Positions 1-9,168 of a stretch of DNA of 64,000 nucleotides are shown here, in pieces. A program made the position numbers and the translations under genes. A model generated the notes under the pieces. It was not told where the DNA came from. It did no database searches and saw only the letters and a list, made by a program, of their open reading frames with translations. Position 1 is the first letter of the stretch, and every line of letters starts with the position of its first letter. This DNA comes from Glaciihabitans sp. dw_435 (GTDB taxonomy: Bacteria; Actinomycetota; Actinomycetes; Actinomycetales; Microbacteriaceae): positions 1-64,000 of the forward strand of contig NZ_JAAVUZ010000013.1 in assembly GCF_018449675.1 (NCBI RefSeq). Reading direction: 5' to 3'.

Positions 1-99
1 GCGCTTGTCGATCTGTGCAAGTCGGGCCTGGTTGGCAGGATCCACCGGGCCGCGGCCGGTATGGCCGTCGGGGTTCGGGGGTTCCTGGTTGAACGTCAT
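1..99 (-). CDS. N-terminal fragment of an unknown protein, cut by the window edge
   Basis: Reading leftwards from an ATG at 99 gives 33 codons open to the window edge, beginning MTFNQEPPNPDGHTGRGPVD. The fragment is hydrophilic and rich in Pro, Asn and Gly, like a disordered N-terminus. No stop is reached and no domain can be named. No clear Shine-Dalgarno sequence precedes the ATG. The strand agrees with the genes behind it (DUF5519-like protein and the qcr operon), and the leader would contain the polypurine tract. It could be a chance reading frame. Confidence 0.4.
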   Translation of the reverse strand, partial: MTFNQEPPNPDGHTGRGPVDPANQARLAQIDKR

Positions 100-179
100 A
101 CAACAATTCAACGCCGACAGCGCGACCCAGAACGCGTGTTCCATCGATCGGTGGAGCGCGGGAAACAACCCACCCCTGT

Positions 180-272
180 GGAGGAGAGGAAGAGGAGGAG
201 ACGAGGAGGAGCAGGAGCAGGAGGAGATGAGGAGATGAGGAGAAAGAGAAGGAGGGAAGAGGGAAGGAGAAG
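180..272. repeat. polypurine (GA-rich) tract
   Basis: Over 93 bases the plus strand has only five pyrimidines (202, 212, 218, 228, 236), and 237-272 is 36 purines without a break. It is built from irregular gag/agg/gaag units. It lies in the 255-bp gap between the DUF5519-like gene and the fragment at the window edge. Overlapping short frames on both strands are low-complexity and are not believable genes. Confidence 0.85.
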
Positions 273-354
273 TGGCGAGGCGAGGCGAAAACGAGTGCCG
301 GGAGGGTATGGCCGGGGAACGAGGAGAGAGGGCGTGGATGTGACAGGCAGTCTC

Positions 355-840
355 TCAGACCGCGTCGACCGCCGGTGGGGCTGAACGAGACGACCGGCCG
401 AAGTCAATGCTTTCCTGAACGATGGAGAGGACGACCGCTAGCTCGCTCGCGTCCCTGGGGCCATAGATCATGAACTCTGTACCGAAGTCTTCGTACTGGT
501 GGGGCTGACCCCAGCCCAGCGCGGTGAGTTCCTGGCCTCTCTCGGACGGCAGGCAGAGATGCAGGCTCGTGTCGTCAACGCCGTGAATGTGTACCGGCTC
601 GAGACGCTTGCCCGGCGCGAGCGAGGTGAACGGTGCCCGCTCCACCTGCTCGTCCCGAAGGAAGACGGCACGTGACGACGCCGGAGAGACCTGACTGTGC
701 CCCTCGACTGTTCCGTCGAGCTCGAAGACACTGGCGACGAGGCGACCCCACAGCTCCGGCGTCGAGCGCTGGGTCAATTGGCGCTGTGGTCCTTCCGTGG
801 AGACATCAGGTCTATTTCCAGAACGCGGCGTCAGGGTCAT
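355..840 (-). CDS. luciferase-fold (DUF5519-like) protein
   Basis: This 161-residue protein has no signal peptide or membrane segment. Its second half matches my memory of the small luciferase-like DUF5519 family: a beta segment around HIHGVDDTSLHLCLP, a GWGQPHQ motif, and an ending of the type FMIYGPRDASELAVVLSIVQ. The family name comes from bacterial luciferase-like annotations; no activity is established and none is claimed here. The ATG at 840 has GAGGG directly in front, with almost no spacing, so the start is plausible but not certain. It lies downstream of qcrB on the same strand, separated by a repeat and a hairpin, so it is probably transcribed separately. Confidence 0.65.
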   Translation of the reverse strand: MTLTPRSGNRPDVSTEGPQRQLTQRSTPELWGRLVASVFELDGTVEGHSQVSPASSRAVFLRDEQVERAPFTSLAPGKRLEPVHIHGVDDTSLHLCLPSERGQELTALGWGQPHQYEDFGTEFMIYGPRDASELAVVLSIVQESIDFGRSSRSAPPAVDAV

Positions 841-923
841 CCCTCAAATGTATCGAGCCCCCGGGATGGTGGTCTCGGGGACGAGCCGTGTTGTGGCGGA
901 AGAGTCCCGGGATGCAGAAGAGC

Positions 924-1012
924 GCGGTGGGCGTAGGGGGTGCGGTGGACGTAGGGGTGGGGTTGGCGTAGGGGGTGCGGTGGACGTAGGGGGTGCGGTG
1001 GACGTAGAGGAG
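924..1012 (+). repeat. G-rich 18-bp tandem repeat, about five copies
   Basis: The unit is gcggtggacgtagggggt. Copies are 924-941 (one change), 942-958 (17 bp, one G missing), 959-976 (diverged first half), 977-994 (exact) and 995-1012 (diverged end). The plus strand carries regular runs of four to six Gs. It sits in the gene-free 841-1128 interval between the DUF5519-like gene and qcrB. There are no unique spacers, so this is a tandem repeat and not a CRISPR array. Confidence 0.85.
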
Positions 1013-1052
1013 GGCGCGAGGGACGCAGGGAAGCCACGTGGACGACGCAGAA

Positions 1053-1107
1053 GAGCCCGGTGGCCACCCAGGAGGCTCTTTCGCGCTCCTGGCCGACCAC
1101 CGGGCTC
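1053..1107 (-). terminator. long hairpin downstream of qcrB, likely terminator
   Basis: An 11-bp perfect outer stem (gagcccggtgg at 1053-1063 with ccaccgggctc at 1097-1107) encloses a 7-bp inner stem (ccaggag at 1068-1074 with ctcctgg at 1086-1092). It begins 22 bases after the qcrB stop. No long U-tract follows on the minus strand, only a short TTCTG. This is common for GC-rich actinobacterial terminators. Confidence 0.6.
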
Positions 1108-1128
1108 CGGTGATGCTACAAGGTGTGG

Positions 1129-2754
1129 CTAATGACCCGAGTCGTGCGAACGCTCGATGTCAGTGCCGGACACGGGGGAGATCCGGTCCTCGAAGAACCA
1201 GCTGGACAGTCCGGCACGCACACGTTGGGCGGCGGAAATCTTGCCCTTCGCGTTCGGACGAATCATCAGCGGCGTGTACTCCGTGAAGCTGGTGAGCTTC
1301 CAACGCTCGTACTCGGAGAGCTGCTCGTGAACTTCGATGTACTCGCCACCGGGAAGGCGAACGATGCGTCCGCTCTCAAATCCGTGGAGGGCAATCTCGC
1401 GGTCCTTCTTCATCAGGCCGAGGCAGATGCGCTTGGTGACAACGAAGGCGATGATCGGTCCGAGGATGAGCAGCACCTGCAGCGTGCGGATGACATCTTC
1501 GATGCCCACGTGGAAGTGGGTACCGATGAGGTCGGAGCTGGCTGCGGCCCACAGGACTGCGTAGAACGTCACACCGGCGGCGCCAATGGCCGTACGGGTC
1601 GGAGCGTTACGGGGACGGTCAGCGATGTGGTGCTCTCGCTTGTCGCCCGTGATCCAGGCCTCGATGAACGGGTAGATCAGCACGACCACGATGAACAGTC
1701 CGAGCACGAGCACCGGCGCGATGATGTTCATCGACACGGTGAAGTTACCCAGCATGAATTCCCAGCCGGATGGCACGAGACGCAGGGCGCCGTCCGCGAA
1801 TCCGATGTACCAGTCAGGCTGGGTACCGGCGGAAACGGGGGAGGGGTCGTACGGTCCGTAGGTCCAGATCGGGTTGATCGTGACGGTAGCGGCGATCAGG
1901 GTGATGACACCGAAGACGATGAAGAAGAATCCACCGGCCTTGGCAGCGAACACGGGCATGATCGGCGATCCAACAACGTTGTCGTTGGTCTTTCCGGGGC
2001 CGGCGAACTGCGTGTGCTTGTTGATGATCAGCAGCAGCAGATGCACGCCTAGGGCGGCAACAAGGATCGCGGGCAGCAACAGGATGTGCAGCGTGAACAG
2101 TCGCGACACGATGTCGGTACCGGGGAACTCGCCACCGAAGAGGAGGTAAGAGATCCAGGTGCCCACGATCGGCAGGCCCTTGATCAGACCGTCGATGATG
2201 CGCAGACCGTTACCGGACAGCAGGTCGTCAGGAAGGGAGTAACCCGTGAATCCTTCGGCCAGAGCCAGGATGAAGAGGACGAAACCGATGGCCCAGTTGA
2301 TTTCACGCGGCTTGCGGTACGCGCCCGTGAAGAACACGCGCAGCATGTGCAGACCAATGGATGCCACGAACAGCAGTGCTGCCCAGTGGTGAACCTGGCG
2401 CATCAGGAGTCCGCCACGGATATCGAAGGAGATATCGAGGGTGGAGGACATAGCGCTGGACATCTCGATGCCCTTGAGCGGCAGGTACGAACCCTGGTAC
2501 TCCATCGGCGTCATGGACGCGTGGAAGAAGAAGGTCAGGAAGGTACCGGACAGCAGGATGACGACGAAGCTGTAGAGCGCGACCTCACCGAGCATGAATG
2601 ACCAGTGGTCGGGGAAGATCTTGCGACCGACCTCTTTCACCAGTCCGGAGATGCTGGTGCGCTCGTCGATGTAGTTGGCGGCGGCACCGGTGAATCGTGC
2701 ACCGCGGCTGGGTGCTACCGCAGTTGTTTCTGTGCGGGTGTCGGTGGTTGTCAT
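1129..2754 (-). CDS. qcrB: cytochrome bc1 complex cytochrome b subunit
   Basis: QcrB is the membrane-embedded diheme quinol-oxidising subunit of complex III. At 541 residues it has the extended length of actinobacterial forms. The paired heme histidines sit in two transmembrane helices, around VHHWAALLFVASIGLHMLRV and in the helix containing FTLHILLLPAILVAALGVHL. PDWYIGF stands where the quinol-site PEWY motif is found in other cytochromes b. About eight to nine hydrophobic helices are visible, and the C-terminal third is cytosolic. The ATG overlaps the qcrA stop by four bases, so translation is coupled. It is the last gene of ctaE-qcrC-qcrA-qcrB and is followed by a strong hairpin. Confidence 0.97.
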   Translation of the reverse strand: MTTTDTRTETTAVAPSRGARFTGAAANYIDERTSISGLVKEVGRKIFPDHWSFMLGEVALYSFVVILLSGTFLTFFFHASMTPMEYQGSYLPLKGIEMSSAMSSTLDISFDIRGGLLMRQVHHWAALLFVASIGLHMLRVFFTGAYRKPREINWAIGFVLFILALAEGFTGYSLPDDLLSGNGLRIIDGLIKGLPIVGTWISYLLFGGEFPGTDIVSRLFTLHILLLPAILVAALGVHLLLLIINKHTQFAGPGKTNDNVVGSPIMPVFAAKAGGFFFIVFGVITLIAATVTINPIWTYGPYDPSPVSAGTQPDWYIGFADGALRLVPSGWEFMLGNFTVSMNIIAPVLVLGLFIVVVLIYPFIEAWITGDKREHHIADRPRNAPTRTAIGAAGVTFYAVLWAAASSDLIGTHFHVGIEDVIRTLQVLLILGPIIAFVVTKRICLGLMKKDREIALHGFESGRIVRLPGGEYIEVHEQLSEYERWKLTSFTEYTPLMIRPNAKGKISAAQRVRAGLSSWFFEDRISPVSGTDIERSHDSGH

Positions 2755-3857
2755 AGCTCACGCTCCCAAAAGCTGGGTCCGACGGGTTCGTGGAAGTCAC
2801 TGCGGGCAACGAGGTAACCCTCGGAATCAACCGTGATCGGCAGCTGGGGAAGCGGACGCTTCGCCGGGCCGAAGATGACCTTCGCTTCGTGCTTCATGTC
2901 GAACTGCGACTGGTGGCACGGGCAGAGAAGGTGATGCGTCTGCTGCTCGTACAGAGCAACGGGGCAACCGACGTGGGTGCAGATCTTGGAGTAGGCGACG
3001 ATGCCGTCGTAGTTCCAGGTTTCCTTACCCGCTGAGACGTTGAGGTCTTCAGGCTTGAGGCGCATCAGGAGAACGGCGGCCTTGGCCTTTTCCTCGAGAC
3101 GGTCTTCCTCGTCGTTGAGTCCCTCGGGGATGACGTGGAATGCAGAACCGATCGTGACATCCTCTGCCTTGATCGGTGTGCCGCTGGGGTCACGCGTCAG
3201 ACGCGTGCCCTTCTTCCACATCGTGTGCTGCAGCAGCGGTACCGGGTCCTCGGCCGGGGCCAGGTCTCGGAACAGTGCAACGGCGGGGATCGGCGTCAGA
3301 ACGAGAGCGCCGATGAGGCTGTTACGGATAAGGGAGCGACGGCCGAAACCGGACTCCTGGTTTCCCAGCGTGAAGATCTCGACGGCGCGGGCACGGGTGG
3401 TGTCCGATCCGCGGGTACCGTGACGGCTCTCAACGAGCTCGTCTCCGCGCATGAGCTGCTTGGCCCAGTGGACGGCACCGATTCCGATGCCCAGCAGTCC
3501 GAGGGTGATTCCGAGTCCGAGGAGAAGGGTGTTCAGGCGAACCGAACCCATGTCTCCCGGAATGATCGGGAAGGCGATGTAGGCGGCAACCGCGAACACG
3601 CTTCCGACAATCGACAGGTAGAACAGGCTGGTGACCTGGCGCTCGGCGCGCTTGTCCTTCTTCGGATCGAGGTCCGTCTGGCGCTCACGGTGCGGGGGGA
3701 AGCCCGGGTTGGGGATGTTATCGGTACGCACGACGGCCGTGCCGGGCGAAACTTCGTACGGCACCGCCTTCTGGATCGCGGAGCCGGCAGCGGTGTTCTG
3801 TGCTTCCGGAACGGGATCGCCGCCCGGAGTGGCTACACCGTCGTCGTGCTGTGCCAT
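2751..3857 (-). CDS. qcrA: cytochrome bc1 complex Rieske iron-sulfur subunit
   Basis: QcrA carries the [2Fe-2S] cluster that takes electrons from quinol and passes them to the c-type hemes of QcrC. The cluster motifs CTHVGC and CPCHQS lie around residues 290-315 and both Cys/His pairs are intact. The 368-residue protein is longer than proteobacterial Rieske proteins. It has three hydrophobic segments between about residues 75 and 200, as is usual in Actinobacteria, instead of one anchor. It sits between qcrC and qcrB, with a 46-bp gap to qcrC and a 4-bp overlap with qcrB. Confidence 0.97.
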   Translation of the reverse strand: MAQHDDGVATPGGDPVPEAQNTAAGSAIQKAVPYEVSPGTAVVRTDNIPNPGFPPHRERQTDLDPKKDKRAERQVTSLFYLSIVGSVFAVAAYIAFPIIPGDMGSVRLNTLLLGLGITLGLLGIGIGAVHWAKQLMRGDELVESRHGTRGSDTTRARAVEIFTLGNQESGFGRRSLIRNSLIGALVLTPIPAVALFRDLAPAEDPVPLLQHTMWKKGTRLTRDPSGTPIKAEDVTIGSAFHVIPEGLNDEEDRLEEKAKAAVLLMRLKPEDLNVSAGKETWNYDGIVAYSKICTHVGCPVALYEQQTHHLLCPCHQSQFDMKHEAKVIFGPAKRPLPQLPITVDSEGYLVARSDFHEPVGPSFWEREL

Positions 3858-3903
3858 TCTCTTCCCTTCAACAAACGCGTTATGCGCTGTGTAATTCTGT
3901 GAA

Positions 3904-4725
3904 CTAGTTGGACTTCGCGGTCAGCCACACCGTGATTGCCACGATTGCGCCGAGACCGAAGATCCAGATGAAAAGGCCCTCAGATACGGGGCCGAGGTTG
4001 CCGAGGTCAAGGCCTCCGACGGAAGGCGTGTCATCGAGGTACTTGAGGTACGTGATGATGTTGGCCTTGTCTTCGGGCGAGATGTTGTTGTTGTTGAAGA
4101 CCGGCATGTTCTGCGGGCCCGTCAGCATTGCCTCGTAGATGTGCTGGGCGGAAACGCCCTTGAGCGCGGGTGCGAACTTGCCCTCGGTCAGGGCGCCACC
4201 GGCGCCGGCAACGTTGTGGCACATGGCGCAGTTGATGCGGAAGAGCTCAGCTCCGGCAGACGCGTCTCCGTCGCCCTGAAGAAGGCTGGAGTCGGGGATG
4301 CCGGGACCGGGGGCCCGCGCGGCAACGTAGGTGTAGAGCGCCTTGATCTGTTCTGTTGTGAACTGGGCGGGCTTCTCTTCTGCCTGCGGGCCGGACTGGG
4401 CCAGCGGCATACGACCGGTAGCAACCTGGAACTCGACAGACGCGGCGCCGACACCGAGGAGTGAAGGACCGGCCGTGGTGCCCTGGAGGTTCAAGCCGTG
4501 GCAGGTTGCGCAGTTGGCCGCGAACAGCTTCGAGCCGTCGTCAACGAGCTGCGAGTGTGCAGCGGTCGTGTCGGCGCTGGCCGTGGTCGTGAAGAGCGCA
4601 TACGCGCCTCCGGTGCTCACGAGACCGATTGCGATGAGCGCGATCGACGCGAGCGGGGATCGACGACCGGTCTTGGCCTTGCGGGCTTTGCGTGCGTCGA
4701 CGGGGGACTTGGTGGGCTTCGCCAT
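3904..4725 (-). CDS. qcrC: cytochrome bc1 complex diheme cytochrome c subunit
   Basis: QcrC has two heme-attachment motifs, CATCH (Cys72, Cys75, His76) and CAMCH (Cys166, Cys169, His170). Each belongs to one cytochrome c fold. A basic N-terminus and one hydrophobic segment (about 25-46) anchor it outside the membrane, and a second helix closes the C-terminus. In Actinobacteria this two-heme subunit replaces the soluble cytochrome c and links complex III directly to the aa3 oxidase. Its place between ctaE and qcrA fits that role. The 273-residue length is normal. Confidence 0.97.
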   Translation of the reverse strand: MAKPTKSPVDARKARKAKTGRRSPLASIALIAIGLVSTGGAYALFTTTASADTTAAHSQLVDDGSKLFAANCATCHGLNLQGTTAGPSLLGVGAASVEFQVATGRMPLAQSGPQAEEKPAQFTTEQIKALYTYVAARAPGPGIPDSSLLQGDGDASAGAELFRINCAMCHNVAGAGGALTEGKFAPALKGVSAQHIYEAMLTGPQNMPVFNNNNISPEDKANIITYLKYLDDTPSVGGLDLGNLGPVSEGLFIWIFGLGAIVAITVWLTAKSN

Positions 4726-4746
4726 GCTGATCTGTATTTCCGCTTC

Positions 4747-5376
4747 TTATTTCAGGAGGTAGATGACGGCGAACAGGCCGACCCACACTACGTCGACGAA
4801 GTGCCAGTAGTACGAAACGACGATGGCACTCGTTGCCTCTTTGTGCCCGAAGTTCTTGGCGGCATACCCGCGGCCAATCACAAGCAGGAAGGCGATCAGA
4901 CCGCCGGTGACGTGGAGTCCGTGGAAACCGGTCGTGAGGTAGAAGGCGGAACCGTATGCGTCAGAGCTGAGTCCGACACCCTCCGAGACGAGCGTTGCGT
5001 ACTCGAAGATCTGGCCGATGACGAAGATCGCACCCATGACGTAGGTCACAAAGAACCATTCCGCCATGCCCCATTCCTTGAGCTTCCAGCTCGTGCGCTT
5101 GGGCTGCAGCCGCTCAGCGGCGAACACCCCCATCTGGCACGTGAAGGAGGAAGCCACCAGGATGCCGGTATTGATACCGGAGAAGGTGATATTCAGCTTC
5201 GAACTTTGGAGCGCCCACAATTCGGGGGCGGTCGATCGAAGGGTGAAGTAAATCGCAAACAAACCGGCGAAGAACATCACCTCGCTGCCGAGCCACACGA
5301 TTGTTCCAACCGCTACAGAGCTCGGACGATTAACTACAGGGGCGCCGACTGGTCGCGTTAGAGAGGTGCTCGTCAC
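4747..5376 (-). CDS. ctaE: cytochrome c oxidase subunit III
   Basis: Subunit III of the aa3-type terminal oxidase is an integral membrane protein with five to six helices in this short actinobacterial form. Family-like stretches include [20 protein letters not shown] and [19 protein letters not shown]. The frame is open upstream to a TTG at 5436. I chose the GTG at 5376 because it gives the usual MTSTSL-type N-terminus; GGGAGA lies very close in front of it, so the start is not certain. It is first in the ctaE-qcrCAB operon, and its promoter must lie in the short gap shared with the divergent trpD. Confidence 0.93.
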   Translation of the reverse strand: MTSTSLTRPVGAPVVNRPSSVAVGTIVWLGSEVMFFAGLFAIYFTLRSTAPELWALQSSKLNITFSGINTGILVASSFTCQMGVFAAERLQPKRTSWKLKEWGMAEWFFVTYVMGAIFVIGQIFEYATLVSEGVGLSSDAYGSAFYLTTGFHGLHVTGGLIAFLLVIGRGYAAKNFGHKEATSAIVVSYYWHFVDVVWVGLFAVIYLLK

Positions 5377-5453
5377 TCTCCCATTATGGTCGATAACCGA
5401 GGGCGTGATTCCCATTCCGGGGCCAGTCGCGACCAATCGGTAAGATTTCCATC

Positions 5454-6509
5454 ATGTCGCAAGAACTCTCCTGGCCCCGGCTTCTCAGCACCCTCGTGGA
5501 TAGCTCCGATCTAACTATCAGCGAAGCCACGTGGGCCATGCAGGAGGTGATGGAGGGACGGGCTACCCCGTCTCAGCTCGGAGGTCTGCTCGTCGCCTTA
5601 CGGATAAAGGGCGAGACGGTCGACGAAATCGTCGGCTTCCGCGACGCGGTGCTCGCAAATGCGCTTCCGCTCGACGTGGATCCGATGGTTCTTGACATCG
5701 TGGGGACGGGGGGAGACCCGTACGGCGCCGTGCTGAACATCTCGTCCGTGGCATCCATTGTGTGTGCCGCATCGGGAGTGCCAGTTATTAAGCACGGAAA
5801 TCGTGGAGCCAGCTCCGCGTCGGGCGCGTCGGATGTGCTGAGTGCCCTCGGCGTCAACATCACTATCCCGCCGGATGCCGTGGCCCGCGTGCTGACGGAG
5901 GTCGGGCTGACCTTTGCCAACGCCGCGATGTTCCACCCGGGGTTTGCCAACGCCGGCCCGACTCGTCGGGAGCTGGGTATTTCTACCCTCTTCAACATTC
6001 TCGGACCGCTGTGCAACCCTGCGCGCCCCGAAGCATCCGCCGTCGGTGTGTCGAGCCTGGATCGCGTTCCCTTAATCGTGGGCGTGTTCCAGACCCGCGG
6101 TGCCACGGCCCTCGTGTACCGCGGTGACGATGGCATCGACAAGCTCACCACGACCGGTCACAGCCACGTCTGGGAGGTCTCCCGGGGTTCCGTGACGGAG
6201 CACGATCTTGACCCACTGGACCTGGGCATCCCGCGCGCTCCCATCGAACGCCTGCTGGGCAAGGATCCCGAGTACAACGCCGGCATCGCGCGGAAGGTGC
6301 TGTCGGGCGAGCCGGGCCCGGAGCGGGACATCGTCTTGCTGAACGCCGCGGCGGGACTCGTGTCGTTCCAGCTGGCCGGGGACCCGGCCGCCGTTCTCGT
6401 GCCGTTTGTGCAGCGCATGAAAACGCAAATGGCCGTTGCCGCCGAATCGATTGATTCCGGCGCGGCAACGGCCAAGCTTGAGCAGTGGATCGCGGCTACG
6501 AACGCCTGA
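5454..6509 (+). CDS. trpD: anthranilate phosphoribosyltransferase
   Basis: TrpD transfers the phosphoribosyl group of PRPP to anthranilate in tryptophan synthesis. The PRPP-binding GTGGD motif (around residue 85) and the KHGNRGASS anthranilate/phosphate loop are present, and the 351-residue length is normal. It is alone here, with no other trp gene in the window, and is divergent from ctaE. That arrangement is common in Microbacteriaceae in my recollection. It ends at a hairpin shared with convergent glpK. Confidence 0.96.
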   Translation: MSQELSWPRLLSTLVDSSDLTISEATWAMQEVMEGRATPSQLGGLLVALRIKGETVDEIVGFRDAVLANALPLDVDPMVLDIVGTGGDPYGAVLNISSVASIVCAASGVPVIKHGNRGASSASGASDVLSALGVNITIPPDAVARVLTEVGLTFANAAMFHPGFANAGPTRRELGISTLFNILGPLCNPARPEASAVGVSSLDRVPLIVGVFQTRGATALVYRGDDGIDKLTTTGHSHVWEVSRGSVTEHDLDPLDLGIPRAPIERLLGKDPEYNAGIARKVLSGEPGPERDIVLLNAAAGLVSFQLAGDPAAVLVPFVQRMKTQMAVAAESIDSGAATAKLEQWIAATNA

Positions 6510-6512
6510 TCC

Positions 6513-6540
6513 ACCGCTCACGCTCCGTGTGATGAGCGGT
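6513..6540. terminator. bidirectional hairpin between trpD and glpK
   Basis: ACCGCTCA (6513-6520) pairs with TGAGCGGT (6533-6540) across a 12-base loop. The 51-bp gap between two converging genes suggests a terminator serving both. No T-run is present. Confidence 0.55.
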
Positions 6541-6560
6541 AATGCGGTGGTACTGGCGAC

Positions 6561-8072
<1,512 letters not shown>

Positions 8073-8105
8073 GAAATTGTTTCCTTAACTAAGACGCTGG
8101 GATGA

Positions 8106-8864
8106 CTAGGACGCGATGGTGGGAAGCAGGACGCGGGCAAGAAGTCCGCCTGCAAGGCCACCGATGATCGGTCCGACAACCGGGATCCACGAGTAGCCCC
8201 AGTCGCTGGTGCCCTTTCCCTTGATGGGAAGCACGGCGTGAGCGATGCGGGGTCCGAGGTCACGGGCAGGGTTGATGGCGTATCCGGTCGGGCCACCGAG
8301 GGAGGCACCGATCGCGACAACGAGCAGTGCGACAGGCAACGCGCCGAGCGCGGCCAGACCGGCCGGAGCGTTGGTTGCGGGGTCGCCCGCCTTGCCGAAT
8401 CCGATCACGACGAATACCAGAACGAACGTGCCGACGATCTCGGTGATGAGGTTCCACGCGGTGCTGCGGATGGCAGGGCCGGTGGAGAACACGCCGAGCT
8501 TGTTTGCAGCGACGGGTTCGTCATCGAAGTGCTGCTTGTATGCGGCCCAGGCGAGGACGGCACCGATGAAGGCTCCGACGAATTGCGCCGCAAGGTACAC
8601 AAGGATTGTGGTGAAGCTCATGTCGTTGCCACTGGCCCAGAGCCCAAGCGTCACTGCAGGGTTCAGGTGGGCACCGGAGGCGTAGGAGACGGTTACACCG
8701 GCGAAGACAGCGAGGCCCCATCCGAAGTTAACCATCAAGAACCCGCCATTGAAGCCCTTGGTCTTGGCTAGTGCGACGTTTGCTACGACACCGCAACCGA
8801 GCAGTACGAGCATGGCCGTACCGACAGTTTCGGATAGAAAAATTTGACCTAGATTCGGTTCCAC
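8106..8864 (-). CDS. glpF: glycerol uptake facilitator (aquaporin family)
   Basis: This MIP-family channel has both NPA boxes: HLNPAVTLGLW and INPARDLGPR. The Asp after the second box (NPARD) is typical of glycerol-conducting members. Six transmembrane helices are visible. The open frame runs upstream to 9275, but that extension is hydrophilic and unlike the family. I chose the GTG at 8864, which starts VEPNLGQIFLSE directly before the first helix and has GGACGG five bases upstream, giving 252 residues. It leads the glpF-glpK operon. The leader carries two hairpins and a direct repeat, listed separately. Confidence 0.93.
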   Translation of the reverse strand: MEPNLGQIFLSETVGTAMLVLLGCGVVANVALAKTKGFNGGFLMVNFGWGLAVFAGVTVSYASGAHLNPAVTLGLWASGNDMSFTTILVYLAAQFVGAFIGAVLAWAAYKQHFDDEPVAANKLGVFSTGPAIRSTAWNLITEIVGTFVLVFVVIGFGKAGDPATNAPAGLAALGALPVALLVVAIGASLGGPTGYAINPARDLGPRIAHAVLPIKGKGTSDWGYSWIPVVGPIIGGLAGGLLARVLLPTIAS

Positions 8865-8888
8865 GTTGACCGTCCTATTCACACGTAA

Positions 8889-8926
8889 GGCACCGTAATC
8901 ACGGTGCCCTTCCCGCATCTGCGGGA
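8889..8926 (-). promoter_or_regulatory. two tandem hairpins in the glpF leader
   Basis: GGCACCGT (8889-8896) and ACGGTGCC (8901-8908) form an 8-bp stem with a 4-base loop. TCCCGC (8911-8916) and GCGGGA (8921-8926) form a 6-bp stem, also with a 4-base loop. Both lie 25-62 bases upstream of the glpF start. They could be operator palindromes or leader RNA structure; the sequence alone does not decide. Confidence 0.5.
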
Positions 8927-8947
8927 ACTCTGTACACCATAGTGCCC

Positions 8948-8965
8948 GGTAACAGACTGGTAACA
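8948..8965. promoter_or_regulatory. GGTAACA direct repeat, one helical turn apart
   Basis: GGTAACA occurs at 8948-8954 and again at 8959-8965, an 11-base period. The pair lies about 85 bp upstream of the glpF start, between the divergent glpF and dhaK. The spacing suggests two protein contacts on one face of the helix. No matching regulator can be named. Confidence 0.4.
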
Positions 8966-9008
8966 ACGGGGTTGTGAAATCTGCACACTTTCTCTTACCC
9001 CGGTGCTC

Positions 9009-9027
9009 AAGTTGGGCGTAAGTTGGG
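9009..9027. promoter_or_regulatory. AAGTTGGG direct repeat, one helical turn apart
   Basis: AAGTTGGG is found at 9009-9016 and 9020-9027, again with an 11-base period, about 60 bp upstream of the putative dha -35 box. This position would suit an activator of the dha operon. That role is inferred from spacing only. Confidence 0.4.
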
Positions 9028-9083
9028 TCGTGGAGTGCCCCCGTGCGGTTATTTGCCCAGTAATCGGCTTCATTTCCGGCGGG

Positions 9084-9118
9084 TTGACACTTCGTGGTTT
9101 CGCCGCTTCTAAGCGGCG
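9084..9118 (+). promoter_or_regulatory. putative dhaKLM promoter with overlapping palindromic operator
   Basis: A perfect -35 box TTGACA (9084-9089) is followed after 17 bases by TTCTAA (9107-9112), a weak -10 candidate. The -10 lies in the centre of CGCCGCTT-CT-AAGCGGCG (9101-9118), an 8-bp inverted repeat with a 2-base gap. A repressor bound there would block the promoter. The dhaK start follows at 9169 with AAGGGAAG as ribosome binding site. The match to TTGACA and the symmetry are seen; the function is inferred. Confidence 0.5.
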
Positions 9119-9168
9119 TGGACACCCGATTTCTGACAAACACAATGAAGTGCTCGAAGGGAAGTTCC

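Noticed and set aside
5-407. Short overlapping frames on both strands over the polypurine tract.
   Set aside because: The peptides are Arg/Glu/Gly or Leu/Ser/Pro runs caused by GA-rich DNA.
924-1012. Possible CRISPR array.
   Set aside because: Units are directly joined with no unique spacers and there are no cas genes.
1123-2052. A 309-codon frame antisense to qcrB.
   Set aside because: Shadow frame; qcrB on the other strand is unambiguous.
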